A stretch of 34,970 nt of DNA from an uncultured Rhodospirillaceae bacterium (GTDB taxonomy: Bacteria; Pseudomonadota; Alphaproteobacteria; CAAGCB01; CAG-977): positions 1-34,970 of the forward strand of contig URSF01000026.1 of the NCBI GenBank assembly GCA_900550445.1, read 5' to 3'. The position numbers were made by a program, and so were the translations under genes. Under the pieces are notes generated by a model that searched no databases, was not told the DNA's origin, and saw only the letters and a program-made list of their open reading frames with translations. Within the stretch, counting starts at the first letter, position 1. Every line of letters starts with the position of its first letter. Below are positions 1 to 7,344 of this stretch, piece after piece.

Positions 1-280
1 GGGATTTATCGTCCCAATCCCCCGCCGCGTTTAAAGGGATCGGGTATGGCACGCGGTCATACGCCCGTGCCGGTAAAGAATTGTGTTTGGAATACGGGTA
101 CTTGAGCTTTGAGCGCCCAGCATAGAAAGCCGCGTTCTGTTCGGTTTCCCCTCTGTGTCCGCAGATAATCGCAAAATCCATAACCTGTTTTTGCATCATC
201 AGAACCGCCAAAGCTTTTAAGCGCGGATCAAGTTCAGATAAGCATTTCAGACTGCGTTTTCCAAAAGCAAACTTTGTCAT
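1..280 (-). CDS. M15-type peptidoglycan peptidase (endolysin), 3' end cut by window edge
   Basis: The ATG at 278-280 opens a frame that stays open for 93 codons to the window edge. The visible protein begins MTKFAFGKRSLKCL and carries the segment SKHNSLPARAYDRVPYPI at about residues 67-84, which resembles the metal-binding S-x-H-x(6)-D signature of M15 family D-Ala-D-Ala carboxypeptidases and L-Ala-D-Glu endopeptidases used as phage endolysins. The His and Asp of that motif are expected zinc ligands; the second His-containing motif would lie beyond the edge. The usual length of this family is about 130-150 residues, so roughly two thirds is present. It follows the tail-fibre genes by a few bases and is probably the last or a late gene of the tail operon, giving cell lysis. 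No signal peptide is seen, so a holin is expected nearby but none is visible. Confidence 0.8.
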   Translation of the reverse strand, partial: MTKFAFGKRSLKCLSELDPRLKALAVLMMQKQVMDFAIICGHRGETEQNAAFYAGRSKLKYPYSKHNSLPARAYDRVPYPIPLNAAGDWDDKS

Positions 281-282
281 TT

Positions 283-780
283 CTACCTCACATAACGGAC
301 GGTAATTTTCACATACCCCGGAGTCCCCGGTGTACCGTTGGTCGTCAGCGTTTTTCCGGTTGAGCCTTTGCCGTATCCTTTATAGACCGAAGCCGCAGCA
401 GCCGTTCCGCTGAAGTATGTCCCCTGCCAGCCTGCCGGAGCGACTTGGCCGTCGTTTCCTTTTGTACCTGCAAGTACTGTTGCGCCGTTGGTTAAAATCG
501 CGCCGCCTGCCGGAGCGGCGTTATTGTGCCGGGGATAAGACACGCCACCCGCGCCGCCTTTGGCCGTGGCTACATTAACGCCGTCTACCGTCAAAAAACT
601 GTCTCCGCCGGGGCCGCCGTCCGCAGTCGGATCATTCGCGCCCCAAGATACCGTATGCGTCGGCGTTGTTCCCAAAGAACCGACCGTTACGGACAGAGAT
701 GACACTCTTTTCTTTTTAAAAAATGCTTTTAAATACCCGCCGCTTGCCGAACCGCTGGGAGCCATGCAATACATCGCCAT
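283..780 (-). CDS. glycine-rich tail-fibre tip protein
   Basis: This 165-residue protein is rich in Gly, Ala, Thr and Ser with motifs such as GGPGGDS, AKGGAGGV and GNDGQVAPAGWQG, the composition of the polyglycine-type receptor-binding tips of phage tail fibres. A short basic stretch (KAFFKKKR) lies near residues 19-26. It has its own ribosome site (AGAAAGGAC seven bases before the ATG). The preceding 61-residue ORF ends in polyglycine in the same reading frame and is separated only by a stop and five codons, so the two together resemble one longer fibre protein like that at 1510-2076. It probably sits at the distal tail and helps set host range. Family assignment rests on composition, not on a unique motif. 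Confidence 0.6.
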   Translation of the reverse strand: MAMYCMAPSGSASGGYLKAFFKKKRVSSLSVTVGSLGTTPTHTVSWGANDPTADGGPGGDSFLTVDGVNVATAKGGAGGVSYPRHNNAAPAGGAILTNGATVLAGTKGNDGQVAPAGWQGTYFSGTAAAASVYKGYGKGSTGKTLTTNGTPGTPGYVKITVRYVR

Positions 781-795
781 CGTTTTGTCCTTTCT

Positions 796-981
796 TTAAA
801 AATCGCTCCAGTTTGAAGATCCGCCGCCACCGCCGCCGCCGACAAGTTCAACAGTGATTTCAACGTCCCGCGCCCGTTCGGGCAGTTCGATCGTATAAGT
901 GCCGGGCGTTGTGTATTCGTAAGTGACGATTTCCTCTTTTCCGCTGTTTAACAGCTTCTTTGACCAATACTGTTCTTTCAT
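796..981 (-). CDS. small glycine-tailed tail-fibre-like protein
   Basis: A 61-residue ORF starting MKEQYWSKKLLNSGKEEI. Its middle (YTTPGTYTIELPERARDVEI) reads like the beta-strand segment that begins the glycine-rich domain of phage fibre proteins (compare TTTGTFEVPRGCKKMTVIVI in the gene at 1510-2076), followed by LVGGGGGGG and then a stop. It is therefore the N-terminal part of a glycine-rich fibre domain, with the continuation encoded in the same frame after the stop by the gene at 283-780. The Shine-Dalgarno GGAGG is present 7 bases upstream of the ATG but lies inside a small hairpin. It may be an independent short gene, a split fibre gene, or half of a stop-codon readthrough product. Confidence 0.5.
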   Translation of the reverse strand: MKEQYWSKKLLNSGKEEIVTYEYTTPGTYTIELPERARDVEITVELVGGGGGGGSSNWSDF

Positions 982-985
982 GCCA

Positions 986-1005
986 CGCCTCCGTTATAAG
1001 AGGCG
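986..1005 (-). promoter_or_regulatory. hairpin masking the ribosome site of the 61-aa fibre gene
   Basis: On the minus strand CGCCTC and GAGGCG (six pairs) flank an 8-base loop. The GGAGG ribosome site of the downstream ORF (start at 981) lies within the 3' arm. This is seen directly; a role in lowering translation is inferred. Confidence 0.35.
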
Positions 1006-1041
1006 CTTCTGCTACTAATAGAATCTTGGGGGGGCGACAAT

Positions 1042-1491
1042 TTAAACGCTAGCATTTGACGCCTCCGCAGAAGGTGTGGACGGCCAAATAACGGCATCGG
1101 GAAAGCCCGTCTGTTCGGGGACATCACGAAGGGCTTGCCGATATTCAGCCCAAGTCTGTTTTTGTTCCTCCGTTAACGGCGCATCGGGCAGCTGCGTCCA
1201 ATCACAAAGGGTAAGCAGTGAATTACGTTGCGCCCGAATTTGCATTTCCTGCTGTTCTTCGGTCGGTGAGGGAACGGAAGGAACCGGCGCAGCTTCAGCA
1301 TACTGTTCGATCTGCCCGTTGACTTCCCGATATTTGACGACCGGCCTGTCCGCGGTCGCTTCTTCGATGACGACAACGGGCAAATAACCGTCTGCCGACA
1401 AAAGTTCCGTGTTCCTGTCGTAATTGACCCAACTGCCTTTGTTTTTAGGAGCAGTTTCGATTTGATTTTCGTTAATCAATTTTGCGTACAT
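1042..1491 (-). CDS. tail-fibre assembly chaperone-like protein
   Basis: 149 residues. The C-terminal half contains RNSLLTLCDWTQLPDAPLTE followed by W-x-x-YRQALRDVP at about residues 89-125, the signature of the phage tail assembly chaperone family (short proteins lying next to tail-fibre genes, with the core LL-x(2)-sDWTQ-x-PD-x-PL...W-x-x-YRqaLRd). Such proteins are thought to assist folding or trimerisation of the fibre. The N-terminal third (MYAKLINENQIETAPKNKG) also matches the usual start of these proteins. It lies between two glycine-rich fibre genes, which fits this role. A low-complexity Pro/Ser/Ala tail (residues 130-149) is unremarkable. The start codon is preceded by AGAGAGGAAAACAAG, an acceptable ribosome site. 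Confidence 0.75.
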   Translation of the reverse strand: MYAKLINENQIETAPKNKGSWVNYDRNTELLSADGYLPVVVIEEATADRPVVKYREVNGQIEQYAEAAPVPSVPSPTEEQQEMQIRAQRNSLLTLCDWTQLPDAPLTEEQKQTWAEYRQALRDVPEQTGFPDAVIWPSTPSAEASNASV

Positions 1492-1509
1492 CTTGTTTTC
1501 CTCTCTTTT

Positions 1510-2076
1510 TTATTCGGCAATGATATAGACCGCGCCGTTTTGAGCACCGCCGCCGAACGTGCCGACGCCGGCAATAACATGTCCGGCAGCATTCGCGCCG
1601 CTTGACGCGACGCCGCCGCTACCTCCCGAAGCGCCGTTCGCGCCCGTTTGCCCGACATACCCGCCGCCGGAGCCGCTTCCTTGCCCCGAACCGCCGCCAC
1701 CGCCGCCGTAACCGATGATCTGTTGCGCCGTTCCGTTCGCAAACGACGACGTGCCGCCTGCTTTGCCGTTACCCATATACCCGCCGTCTGCTCCGCGTTG
1801 TCCGACGACGACGGCGACCGTCTGCCCGATAAGCGCGGCAAGTTCCGCGCCCGTGAACGTTGATTCGGCATAACCGCCTGCGCCGCCGCCTCCGCCGCCG
1901 AAAGCAATACCGTTAAGATACGCCCCGCCGCCGTGACCGCCGCCCGCGCCGATAACGATGACCGTCATTTTTTTACAGCCGCGCGGCACTTCAAACGTGC
2001 CCGTCGTCGTGAACAGTTGTGAGAACGGCTCAAACGACGGCAAAAGCATCATCTTTTTGGATAGAAACTTTTTCAT
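1510..2076 (-). CDS. glycine-rich tail-fibre protein
   Basis: 188 residues from the ATG at 2074-2076, chosen because it overlaps the upstream stop as ATGA and has AAAGGGG eight or so bases upstream; a longer frame to 2112 would run far into the upstream gene. After MKKFLSKKMMLLPSF comes a beta segment (TTTGTFEVPRGCKKMTVIVI) and then long glycine stretches (GGGHGGG, GGGGGGAGGYAE, YGGGGGGSGQGSGSGGG). This is the glycine-rich domain found at the tips of phage tail fibres, where polyglycine helices form a receptor-binding lattice. It sits directly downstream of a fibre-like protein and upstream of the fibre chaperone. The protein resembles the combined product of the two ORFs at 796-981 and 283-780, suggesting duplication. 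Confidence 0.65.
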   Translation of the reverse strand: MKKFLSKKMMLLPSFEPFSQLFTTTGTFEVPRGCKKMTVIVIGAGGGHGGGAYLNGIAFGGGGGGAGGYAESTFTGAELAALIGQTVAVVVGQRGADGGYMGNGKAGGTSSFANGTAQQIIGYGGGGGGSGQGSGSGGGYVGQTGANGASGGSGGVASSGANAAGHVIAGVGTFGGGAQNGAVYIIAE

Positions 2077-2600
2077 TCGGCCGCCCCTTTGCGAATGGCT
2101 CCCGCTACCCACGAAGACTGGTGCGGGTCGTAATCTATGTAAATATCGTAAAATCCCGCTTCGCTCATGTCGGGGGCTTCGCAGTTAAAGTATTTTGTCG
2201 TGCCGAAATTGATCGCCGAAACGACCGATAAATTAGCCAGTATCTTGATTTGATTATGCTTTGTTGCATTGACCGTTGAGGGCAACGTGAACGTCGTTTC
2301 CCCGCTGATCGTCATCTTATATAAAGTATTGGCATTTAACGAAACCGTCCCCGACGTCGCGCTAATCGCGGTAATGTCCTGAAGGTCTGCCTTAATCTCT
2401 GCTTTGATAGCCTGAGCTAACTGCGTGTTGTCATTTCCATCGGGCGTCAACCCCGCCGCCACAATCGCCGCAACAATCTCGCGCTGAGGCGCTTCGATGG
2501 CCTCGGCGGGAACGGTTGAGCCGCGTCGGCCGATTGATACGTCGGCATTGACGTAACCTGCGTCTTCATTCGTTTCGTTCAGCGGTTTGGTGTATTTCAT
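2073..2600 (-). CDS. tail-fibre protein, N-terminal type
   Basis: 175 residues. The first 70 residues (MKYTKPLNETNEDAGYVNAD, then VPAEAIEAPQREIVAAIVAA and GLTPDGNDNTQLAQAIKAEI) match the pattern common to N-terminal parts of phage tail-fibre proteins (G-x-x-vPaeaie-x-pqrEiv-x-i-x-AGLTP-x(4)-tQLaqAI). The remainder is Thr/Ser/Asn-rich beta-type sequence ending SSWVAGAIRKGAAE. It follows the baseplate gene gp48 by 12 bases, as the fibre gene S does in Mu, but is far shorter than Mu S; the distal part seems to be supplied by the separate glycine-rich proteins. The stop overlaps the next start by four bases, indicating translational coupling. Likely attached to the baseplate. Confidence 0.7.
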   Translation of the reverse strand: MKYTKPLNETNEDAGYVNADVSIGRRGSTVPAEAIEAPQREIVAAIVAAGLTPDGNDNTQLAQAIKAEIKADLQDITAISATSGTVSLNANTLYKMTISGETTFTLPSTVNATKHNQIKILANLSVVSAINFGTTKYFNCEAPDMSEAGFYDIYIDYDPHQSSWVAGAIRKGAAE

Positions 2601-2612
2601 ATTGATTCTCCG

Positions 2613-3185
2613 TTATTCAAAACTGATGTTTAAAAAGGTGTGCGAGGGCTTGTATTTTTGAAGGATCGCGCTTAAAGCCCCGATATCCGGCGGTTCGGTT
2701 CCCAAATCGTCGCCGCATTCGCTTTCCGAAACGCGAAACGCAACGGCGTCAGGGGTCAATAGTTTTAAATACCAGCCGTAAATTGTGTCTTCATTGCCCA
2801 GTTCGTCGGCGGAAGCGCATTCGGACAATCCGCAAACAAACGGGACACATTCGGTCAATTCGCTGTCGTAGCCGTAACTTTTAGCCAGATGTTTAAAGTA
2901 TTCGGGCGTTGCGCCGCCTTGAGCGTTCTTTTTTAAACTCAAGTCAAAACGGGCGGCTTGAAGCGTTTTTCCTTCAACGTCGACCTCTAACACTTCGCCC
3001 CATTCGGGCAACAGGTATGTCGCCGTGCGCACGTCCGATTCTTTGGCGATCAAGTCATAAAAAGCATGAACTTCCGCCAATAACTCGGCTTCGGCAGAAC
3101 GTTCTTCATCGCTGTCCGCTTCCCAGATGCGGCCTTTCGGCATCAGCTTGCCCAAAACATTGACATACGCCGTTTTCAGCTCCAT
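2613..3185 (-). CDS. baseplate protein, Mu gp48 / YmfQ (DUF2313) family
   Basis: 190 residues, close to the usual ~190-200 of the YmfQ/Mu gp48 family. Recognisable features are LMPKGRIWEAD near the N terminus, LLPEWGEVLEVDVEGKT at about residues 58-74, an alternating R-x-x-L-x-x-K-x-N-A-x-G-G-A-T-P-EYF segment, and the C-terminal YKPSHTFLNISF. In Mu this protein is needed for the baseplate and links it to the tail fibres. It overlaps the end of the gp47-like gene by 10 bases, as in the compact baseplate cluster of Mu, and precedes the fibre gene. Confidence 0.85.
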   Translation of the reverse strand: MELKTAYVNVLGKLMPKGRIWEADSDEERSAEAELLAEVHAFYDLIAKESDVRTATYLLPEWGEVLEVDVEGKTLQAARFDLSLKKNAQGGATPEYFKHLAKSYGYDSELTECVPFVCGLSECASADELGNEDTIYGWYLKLLTPDAVAFRVSESECGDDLGTEPPDIGALSAILQKYKPSHTFLNISFE

Positions 3186-4225
3186 GTAATTTCTCCCAGC
3201 GTTAAGATTTCATTTGCACCGGCCGTAACGTTTTCAACCGGAGAAACAAGGACGTGATCTTCTTCACCGTAAGCGGCGGAAATCGCGGAACGGATATGGG
3301 AAATCAGCACCGTTCCGCCGGGGGTCGCTTCGCGGAAAAACAGATCGGAAAGCTCTGCTTTGATTTCGTCGCGGACGGACGGCAAATCGGGTTTTAAATC
3401 GGAAATCGTAAAATCAACGGGCGTCGGCGCGGGCGAGAGGATAAAAATCCGCTTTGCCGTGACGGGGCGGACGCTTTCAATATATTCGGCGCAGCGTTCA
3501 ATGACCTCTTCGCTGGCCTGACCGTTGCCGATTCCGTCGGACATAATTCGCAAAACGACAGTGCCGATTCCCTGCTCATGCGGATAAACGGTGCAACGGG
3601 TAACGCCCGGAACGCTTAAAGCCCAGTTGACGTAATCCGCATCGCACCCGCCGTGCGCCGGTGTTCTGACTTTTAACAAATAGCGATAAAGTAAGTCTTC
3701 ATCTGTTTCGGTATCCGTTCCGCCGCCGATTGAAACGACGGACGCCTGATTTTGAATGCCGGGGACGGGCACGGAAAAAGCCAAAATATCGCCCGCCGTC
3801 CTGTTGCCCGCCGTTCCGGCGTCAACGGCTGTGACGGGGACGTTTGTTTCCTCTGTACCCAGCACGGTATCCGCCGAAACGACATACGCCGTGCCGTCGT
3901 TAAAGGTTAAAACCGTGTTTGCCGGAACAAGCGCGCCGCTTGCGCCCGTAACGGCGATTTTCCCGAAAGCCTGCGCTGCGGATTTCCGAAAAACGTCTGC
4001 GGCGGAAGCGTGCAAATCCAGAAATTCGGATTCTGCCGTTAAAGGAATGATTTGCTTTAGGATAAATTCGCCGTATCCGTAAAGGCCGCCGACGGCTTGC
4101 GCCAAAGCACGCGCTTTGGCCTTCATTTTTGAAAGCGGCATTTGTTTTTCGGCGGGGACACGGGCGATATAAGCCTGTTCGTACTTTTGAACCAATGTTT
4201 TTATCGACGGAATTTCATAAGGCAT
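3176..4225 (-). CDS. baseplate wedge protein J-like (Mu gp47)
   Basis: 349 residues, the standard length for the P2 J / Mu gp47 baseplate family. Characteristic segments are SEFLDLHASAADVFRKSA near residue 65, the repeated GxxGNRxAGDILxF motif (GTAGNRTAGDILAFSVPVPG), the conserved GGTDTETDEDLLYRYLLKVR followed by GGCDADYVNWALSVPGVTRC, and a C terminus with ENVTAGANEILTLGEITW. It forms the wedges of the contractile-tail baseplate with the gp46-like protein encoded just upstream. It is separated from gp46 by six bases and overlaps gp48, so it is expressed in the same operon. Confidence is high because motif order and neighbours agree. Confidence 0.93.
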   Translation of the reverse strand: MPYEIPSIKTLVQKYEQAYIARVPAEKQMPLSKMKAKARALAQAVGGLYGYGEFILKQIIPLTAESEFLDLHASAADVFRKSAAQAFGKIAVTGASGALVPANTVLTFNDGTAYVVSADTVLGTEETNVPVTAVDAGTAGNRTAGDILAFSVPVPGIQNQASVVSIGGGTDTETDEDLLYRYLLKVRTPAHGGCDADYVNWALSVPGVTRCTVYPHEQGIGTVVLRIMSDGIGNGQASEEVIERCAEYIESVRPVTAKRIFILSPAPTPVDFTISDLKPDLPSVRDEIKAELSDLFFREATPGGTVLISHIRSAISAAYGEEDHVLVSPVENVTAGANEILTLGEITWS

Positions 4226-4231
4226 GGCGCG

Positions 4232-4651
4232 TTATCCTTTGATGTTTCTGAAAACGAATTCATGCAAACCGTCGGAAGCATCGACGGCAACCGAAAAAGC
4301 TACGCCGTCGCCGAAGCGTTCGGCCGAAACGCCGATATTGTTGATTTCCTTTAAAAGCAAAAGCGGCTCTAAAGCATTTTCAACGATTTTTTTGACTTTT
4401 TCGGGCGTATCTTCATTGATTTTTTCCCGATCAAGCGTCCAGAGCTTCGATCCCCAAGAATATTCTTCGGTCTGTGCGGTTTGCGTTTCCAAAGCGACCG
4501 CGTCCCCGTGCCAACCGCCGTTCGTCCCCGTTTGATACGGCAAATCGGCGTCGGGAACGTATTTGTCCGTGAACAAAGAAATCAAAACGCTTTCTAACAA
4601 AGGATCGTTAATCTCGCTTAAATCGGGTAACGTATCAAAATAAACCGTCAT
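4232..4651 (-). CDS. baseplate protein gp46 (W/gp25-like)
   Basis: 139 residues. The segment LLESVLISLFTDKYVPDADL followed by GGWHGD and EYSWGSKLWTLDREK is typical of the Mu gp46 family (short baseplate wedge proteins related to T4 gp25 and P2 W). Mu gp46 is about 145 residues. The protein is expected to join the baseplate wedge to the tube/sheath start and to interact with the gp47-like J protein encoded next. It begins three bases after the stop of the gp45-like gene, in the fixed order gp45-gp46-gp47-gp48 of Mu-like phages. Confidence 0.88.
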   Translation of the reverse strand: MTVYFDTLPDLSEINDPLLESVLISLFTDKYVPDADLPYQTGTNGGWHGDAVALETQTAQTEEYSWGSKLWTLDREKINEDTPEKVKKIVENALEPLLLLKEINNIGVSAERFGDGVAFSVAVDASDGLHEFVFRNIKG

Positions 4652-4654
4652 GTC

Positions 4655-5206
4655 TTACTCCATCGGCGTTAAGGGAGGTGTTGTCGGCGCGTTTGCGGAA
4701 TCTTTATGCGTATGGGCGTTATAAACCGTCCTGATCGCCGTCATATTTCCCGTTTTATCGGCAATTTCCGCCTTGCTTTTTATGTTTTCTTCAACGTCCA
4801 GCGTTTTTGAAATGCTGACCTTGCCGTTCATTTGAATCTCGTCGGCATCAATGACAAATTTTGTCGTTTTGACGGCAATTTCACGGCCGCGCTTTAAATG
4901 TATTTTGTCGCCTTCATCGGTATAAATGGCGACTTCTCCTTGTTTTAAATCCTGTAAACGGAAAAGCCGCCCGCCGACGACAAGCGCTATGGGATTTGCG
5001 CCGTTTGCCCCGATGTTGACAACGACGGTTTCAGAACCGTTTAACGGAACGGCGGTAAAACCGTAAGGTTCGATGAATTTGACGTTATCAAGCGTTTCGC
5101 CTTTGGTCGTTTCAATCTGCAATGACTGAGTTTTTCCCTGATTTGTCAAAGCGACTTTTCCGATACGAACAAGCGATTTCATCTTTTTATGAAGCATTTC
5201 AAGCAT
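4655..5206 (-). CDS. baseplate spike/assembly protein gp45 (V-like)
   Basis: 183 residues from the ATG at 5204-5206, chosen because GGAGG lies seven bases upstream and the overlap with the upstream gene is only eight bases; a longer open frame to 5293 would overlap it by 95 bases. The N-terminal OB-like region (VRIGKVALTNQGKTQSLQIE, EPYGFTAVPLNGSETVVVNI) and the C-terminal beta-helix-like segment ending in NAHTHKDSANAPTTPP match the Mu gp45/P2 V spike family, whose C-terminal HTH metal-binding tip motif is visible here as HTH. In the virion this is the trimeric membrane-piercing spike at the centre of the baseplate. Confidence 0.9.
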   Translation of the reverse strand: MLEMLHKKMKSLVRIGKVALTNQGKTQSLQIETTKGETLDNVKFIEPYGFTAVPLNGSETVVVNIGANGANPIALVVGGRLFRLQDLKQGEVAIYTDEGDKIHLKRGREIAVKTTKFVIDADEIQMNGKVSISKTLDVEENIKSKAEIADKTGNMTAIRTVYNAHTHKDSANAPTTPPLTPME

Positions 5207-6176
5207 TGACGGCCTCCAGATTAAACGTCGTGCGATGTCCGACCGTTTCGTCAAATACGTCCTCAATGCCTGCGACCAGATAACTGCCGTCAAGCCCCAA
5301 CCATTCGTCGCGTGCCGTAATCAAGGTGTTTAAACCGATGTTGAACCAACCCGCGGCGGTCAGGGAAATCGTGCGGCTGTTTTTATTTAATCGTTCGATT
5401 TCTTTTTTTAACGCTTCATCAGTCACGGCGTCGGCATAAACAACGCTGGGACGATACCGCCTGTCGTTAAATTCGGCGGATAAAACTGGTGCGCGGACGG
5501 CGTCGATATCGTGCGCATCATCCAAGACACCCTGACCGATTAAAGATACTTTTGAAAATTCGTTTTCAGAGCAAAAAGCCGTTTCGCCGCCCGTCAGATT
5601 GCCGCCTTTGCCGCTTTGCAGTAATAAATCGACCTTTTTCGCCATGCAGCGGCGCGTCAGACAAAGCGAACCATCAGCCAAAGAAAACAAAAGCGCATTC
5701 GTCCGTCTGGCCAGCCGCGCTAAAGCGTTGCCGATTGTTTCAGACGGGTTGACCGTAAAATTATCCAGTCGCGCAAAACCTTTTAAATCAGTTTTGACGG
5801 CAATTCCGAATGGCTGGCAAATATCGGCGATGATTTCGGGCGCGGTGCGGTTACGGTAAACTATGCCGAATGCCGAACAATCCGTCAGATCCGCCGCCAT
5901 CGACCGACCGGTGAATTTAATGCCTTTCTTTTGGCCGGCATAAAACGTTTCGATGCGGTCGATGTATCCCGTCAGATAAAGTTCTTTATCTTTATATAAT
6001 TTAACGGAATCGCCCTGTTTAACAGCGGATTTAACACGCGTTAAATCGACGCTTAAACGGTTAAACGCTGTTAATTCAAAACACCCCGAAAGCCAGTCGA
6101 TACGATTTTTGATTTTAATAAAATCAAATCCCGAAAGCTCGTTTGATTGCGTTTGTAAGACCAACTTGTCAGACAT
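5199..6176 (-). CDS. baseplate hub protein gp44 (late control D-like)
   Basis: 325 residues. Family features of Mu gp44/P2 D hub proteins include the N-terminal strand SDKLVLQTQSNELSGFDFIK, a central GDSVKLYKDKELYLTGYIDR segment, and GRSMAADLTDCSA followed by the ADICQPFGIAVK region. Mu gp44 is about 380 residues, so this one is slightly short. The protein forms the trimeric hub that carries the gp45 spike, whose gene overlaps its 3' end. It overlaps gp43 upstream by eight bases. In Mu a late promoter (P) lies just upstream of this gene, but no non-coding gap exists here for one. Confidence 0.87.
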   Translation of the reverse strand: MSDKLVLQTQSNELSGFDFIKIKNRIDWLSGCFELTAFNRLSVDLTRVKSAVKQGDSVKLYKDKELYLTGYIDRIETFYAGQKKGIKFTGRSMAADLTDCSAFGIVYRNRTAPEIIADICQPFGIAVKTDLKGFARLDNFTVNPSETIGNALARLARRTNALLFSLADGSLCLTRRCMAKKVDLLLQSGKGGNLTGGETAFCSENEFSKVSLIGQGVLDDAHDIDAVRAPVLSAEFNDRRYRPSVVYADAVTDEALKKEIERLNKNSRTISLTAAGWFNIGLNTLITARDEWLGLDGSYLVAGIEDVFDETVGHRTTFNLEAVNA

Positions 6177-7344
6177 CGATGACCTCCGTTATCACACCGC
6201 CCGCGACAAACAACGGATGGCGGATATGGTTTCGCGGGACAAAATCTTCGTTTTTGCGCATTAACGCCGTGCCGCCGGCTTGATGAAGCAATACGACGGC
6301 GGGGATCGTTTCAGCGGCCGTAATTTGTTTTGTCCGTTCTTTTTTGATACTTTTTAAAACCGCAACGGACGTTTGCAGAACCGTTTCAAAAGCCTGCTGA
6401 ATTTCGGCGTCGGCGTCCGTAACGCTTTCTGTCAAAGCCGTCATTCGTTCAATGCGTTCCGCCGTTTGCAAATCCGACGGCGTTTCCATCAAAACGCCTT
6501 TGTTTAAACCTTGTAAAACGGCGGCGGTTTTAAACAACGTCAAAACGTTTTCCTGATTTTGAACGGAACGTTTGCGCGTTTCGGTCAAATACTGCGGTTT
6601 CGACGGTTTGACGCTCAATGCCGCCAAACGTTCGTATAAATCGAAAGACGCGCCGTCAATGTCCAGCAAATCCATAATTTCCAACGCCCAAACATCGGGC
6701 GCGTTGATCAGTGACATTATGCCGCCCGACATCGTGTCAATCGATCCTTTGATTTTTTCCAACGCCCCGGTCGGCAGGATTTCTTTTTCAAGCAAGGTTT
6801 TAACTTCGTTTAAAACCTTGTCGGCAAAGGCGGCGGTATCATCGGCAACGGTGTCCAGCCAGCCTTTTACCTGAATATTGTTTTTCGCTTTGCCTGATAA
6901 CGTTTGCGCGGCACGATTGACGGCTTCGGCGTGCTTTTGTTCGGCGCGTTCGCTTACCGGAACGACCGTCAAGCGAAGACCGTTATCGTTCGTTTTGATG
7001 AAATTGATGACAAATTCAAACCAGTTGCCGCTGTCCGCCGCCGAATGGACGTTAAAACCGGCGTCAGATACTTTGACCGAGATTTCGCCGTACTGCGGAT
7101 GCACCAAAATGCCCGCCGACGTGTCTTCCAACGCTTTAATCAGATCGTTTCTTTTTTTGACGGCGTCACGCCCGCAAACGGCGACGGTCAGGGCAAATTC
7201 GCGCGGCGCTGCGGCAAGCGTTTCCGTCGTTTCATCATCGGCCAGCAGGTTTTGTCCGGCTTCTTTGACCTTATAGGCGTAATCGTCTTCGATATATTCA
7301 AATTCGACGCCGCGAAAAGACCCCTGACGGTAATAATCAGCCAT
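6169..7344 (-). CDS. DNA circulation protein N-like, baseplate component gp43
   Basis: 391 residues. The first ~95 residues (YYRQGSFRGVEFEYIEDDYA, GQNLLADDETTETLAAAPRE, then LIKALEDTSAGILVHPQYGE) match the DNA circularisation N-terminal domain of Mu gpN, where a conserved 'G-x-L-x-HP-x-Y/W-G' strand is found. The C-terminal part is mostly helical. Mu gpN is a tail-tip/baseplate component of about 490 residues, so this protein is shorter. It lies between the tape measure and the hub gene and overlaps both by eight bases, which is the Mu order. Confidence 0.87.
   Translation of the reverse strand: MADYYRQGSFRGVEFEYIEDDYAYKVKEAGQNLLADDETTETLAAAPREFALTVAVCGRDAVKKRNDLIKALEDTSAGILVHPQYGEISVKVSDAGFNVHSAADSGNWFEFVINFIKTNDNGLRLTVVPVSERAEQKHAEAVNRAAQTLSGKAKNNIQVKGWLDTVADDTAAFADKVLNEVKTLLEKEILPTGALEKIKGSIDTMSGGIMSLINAPDVWALEIMDLLDIDGASFDLYERLAALSVKPSKPQYLTETRKRSVQNQENVLTLFKTAAVLQGLNKGVLMETPSDLQTAERIERMTALTESVTDADAEIQQAFETVLQTSVAVLKSIKKERTKQITAAETIPAVVLLHQAGGTALMRKNEDFVPRNHIRHPLFVAGGVITEVIDV

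Noticed and set aside
986..1070. DNA-invertase crossover sites around the fibre genes
   Set aside because: ACGCCTCCG occurs twice here (985-993 and about 1060) but as short direct repeats; there is no gix-like 26-bp dyad, no inverted fibre copies and no invertase gene in the window.
1476..1907. 143-residue Ala/Arg-rich ORF overlapping the glycine-rich fibre gene
   Set aside because: Out-of-frame translation of GC-rich glycine codons; low-complexity artefact, no ribosome site.
2019..2231. plus-strand ORF around the fibre gene starts
   Set aside because: Antisense to two fibre genes that are coupled by an ATGA overlap; no supporting signal.
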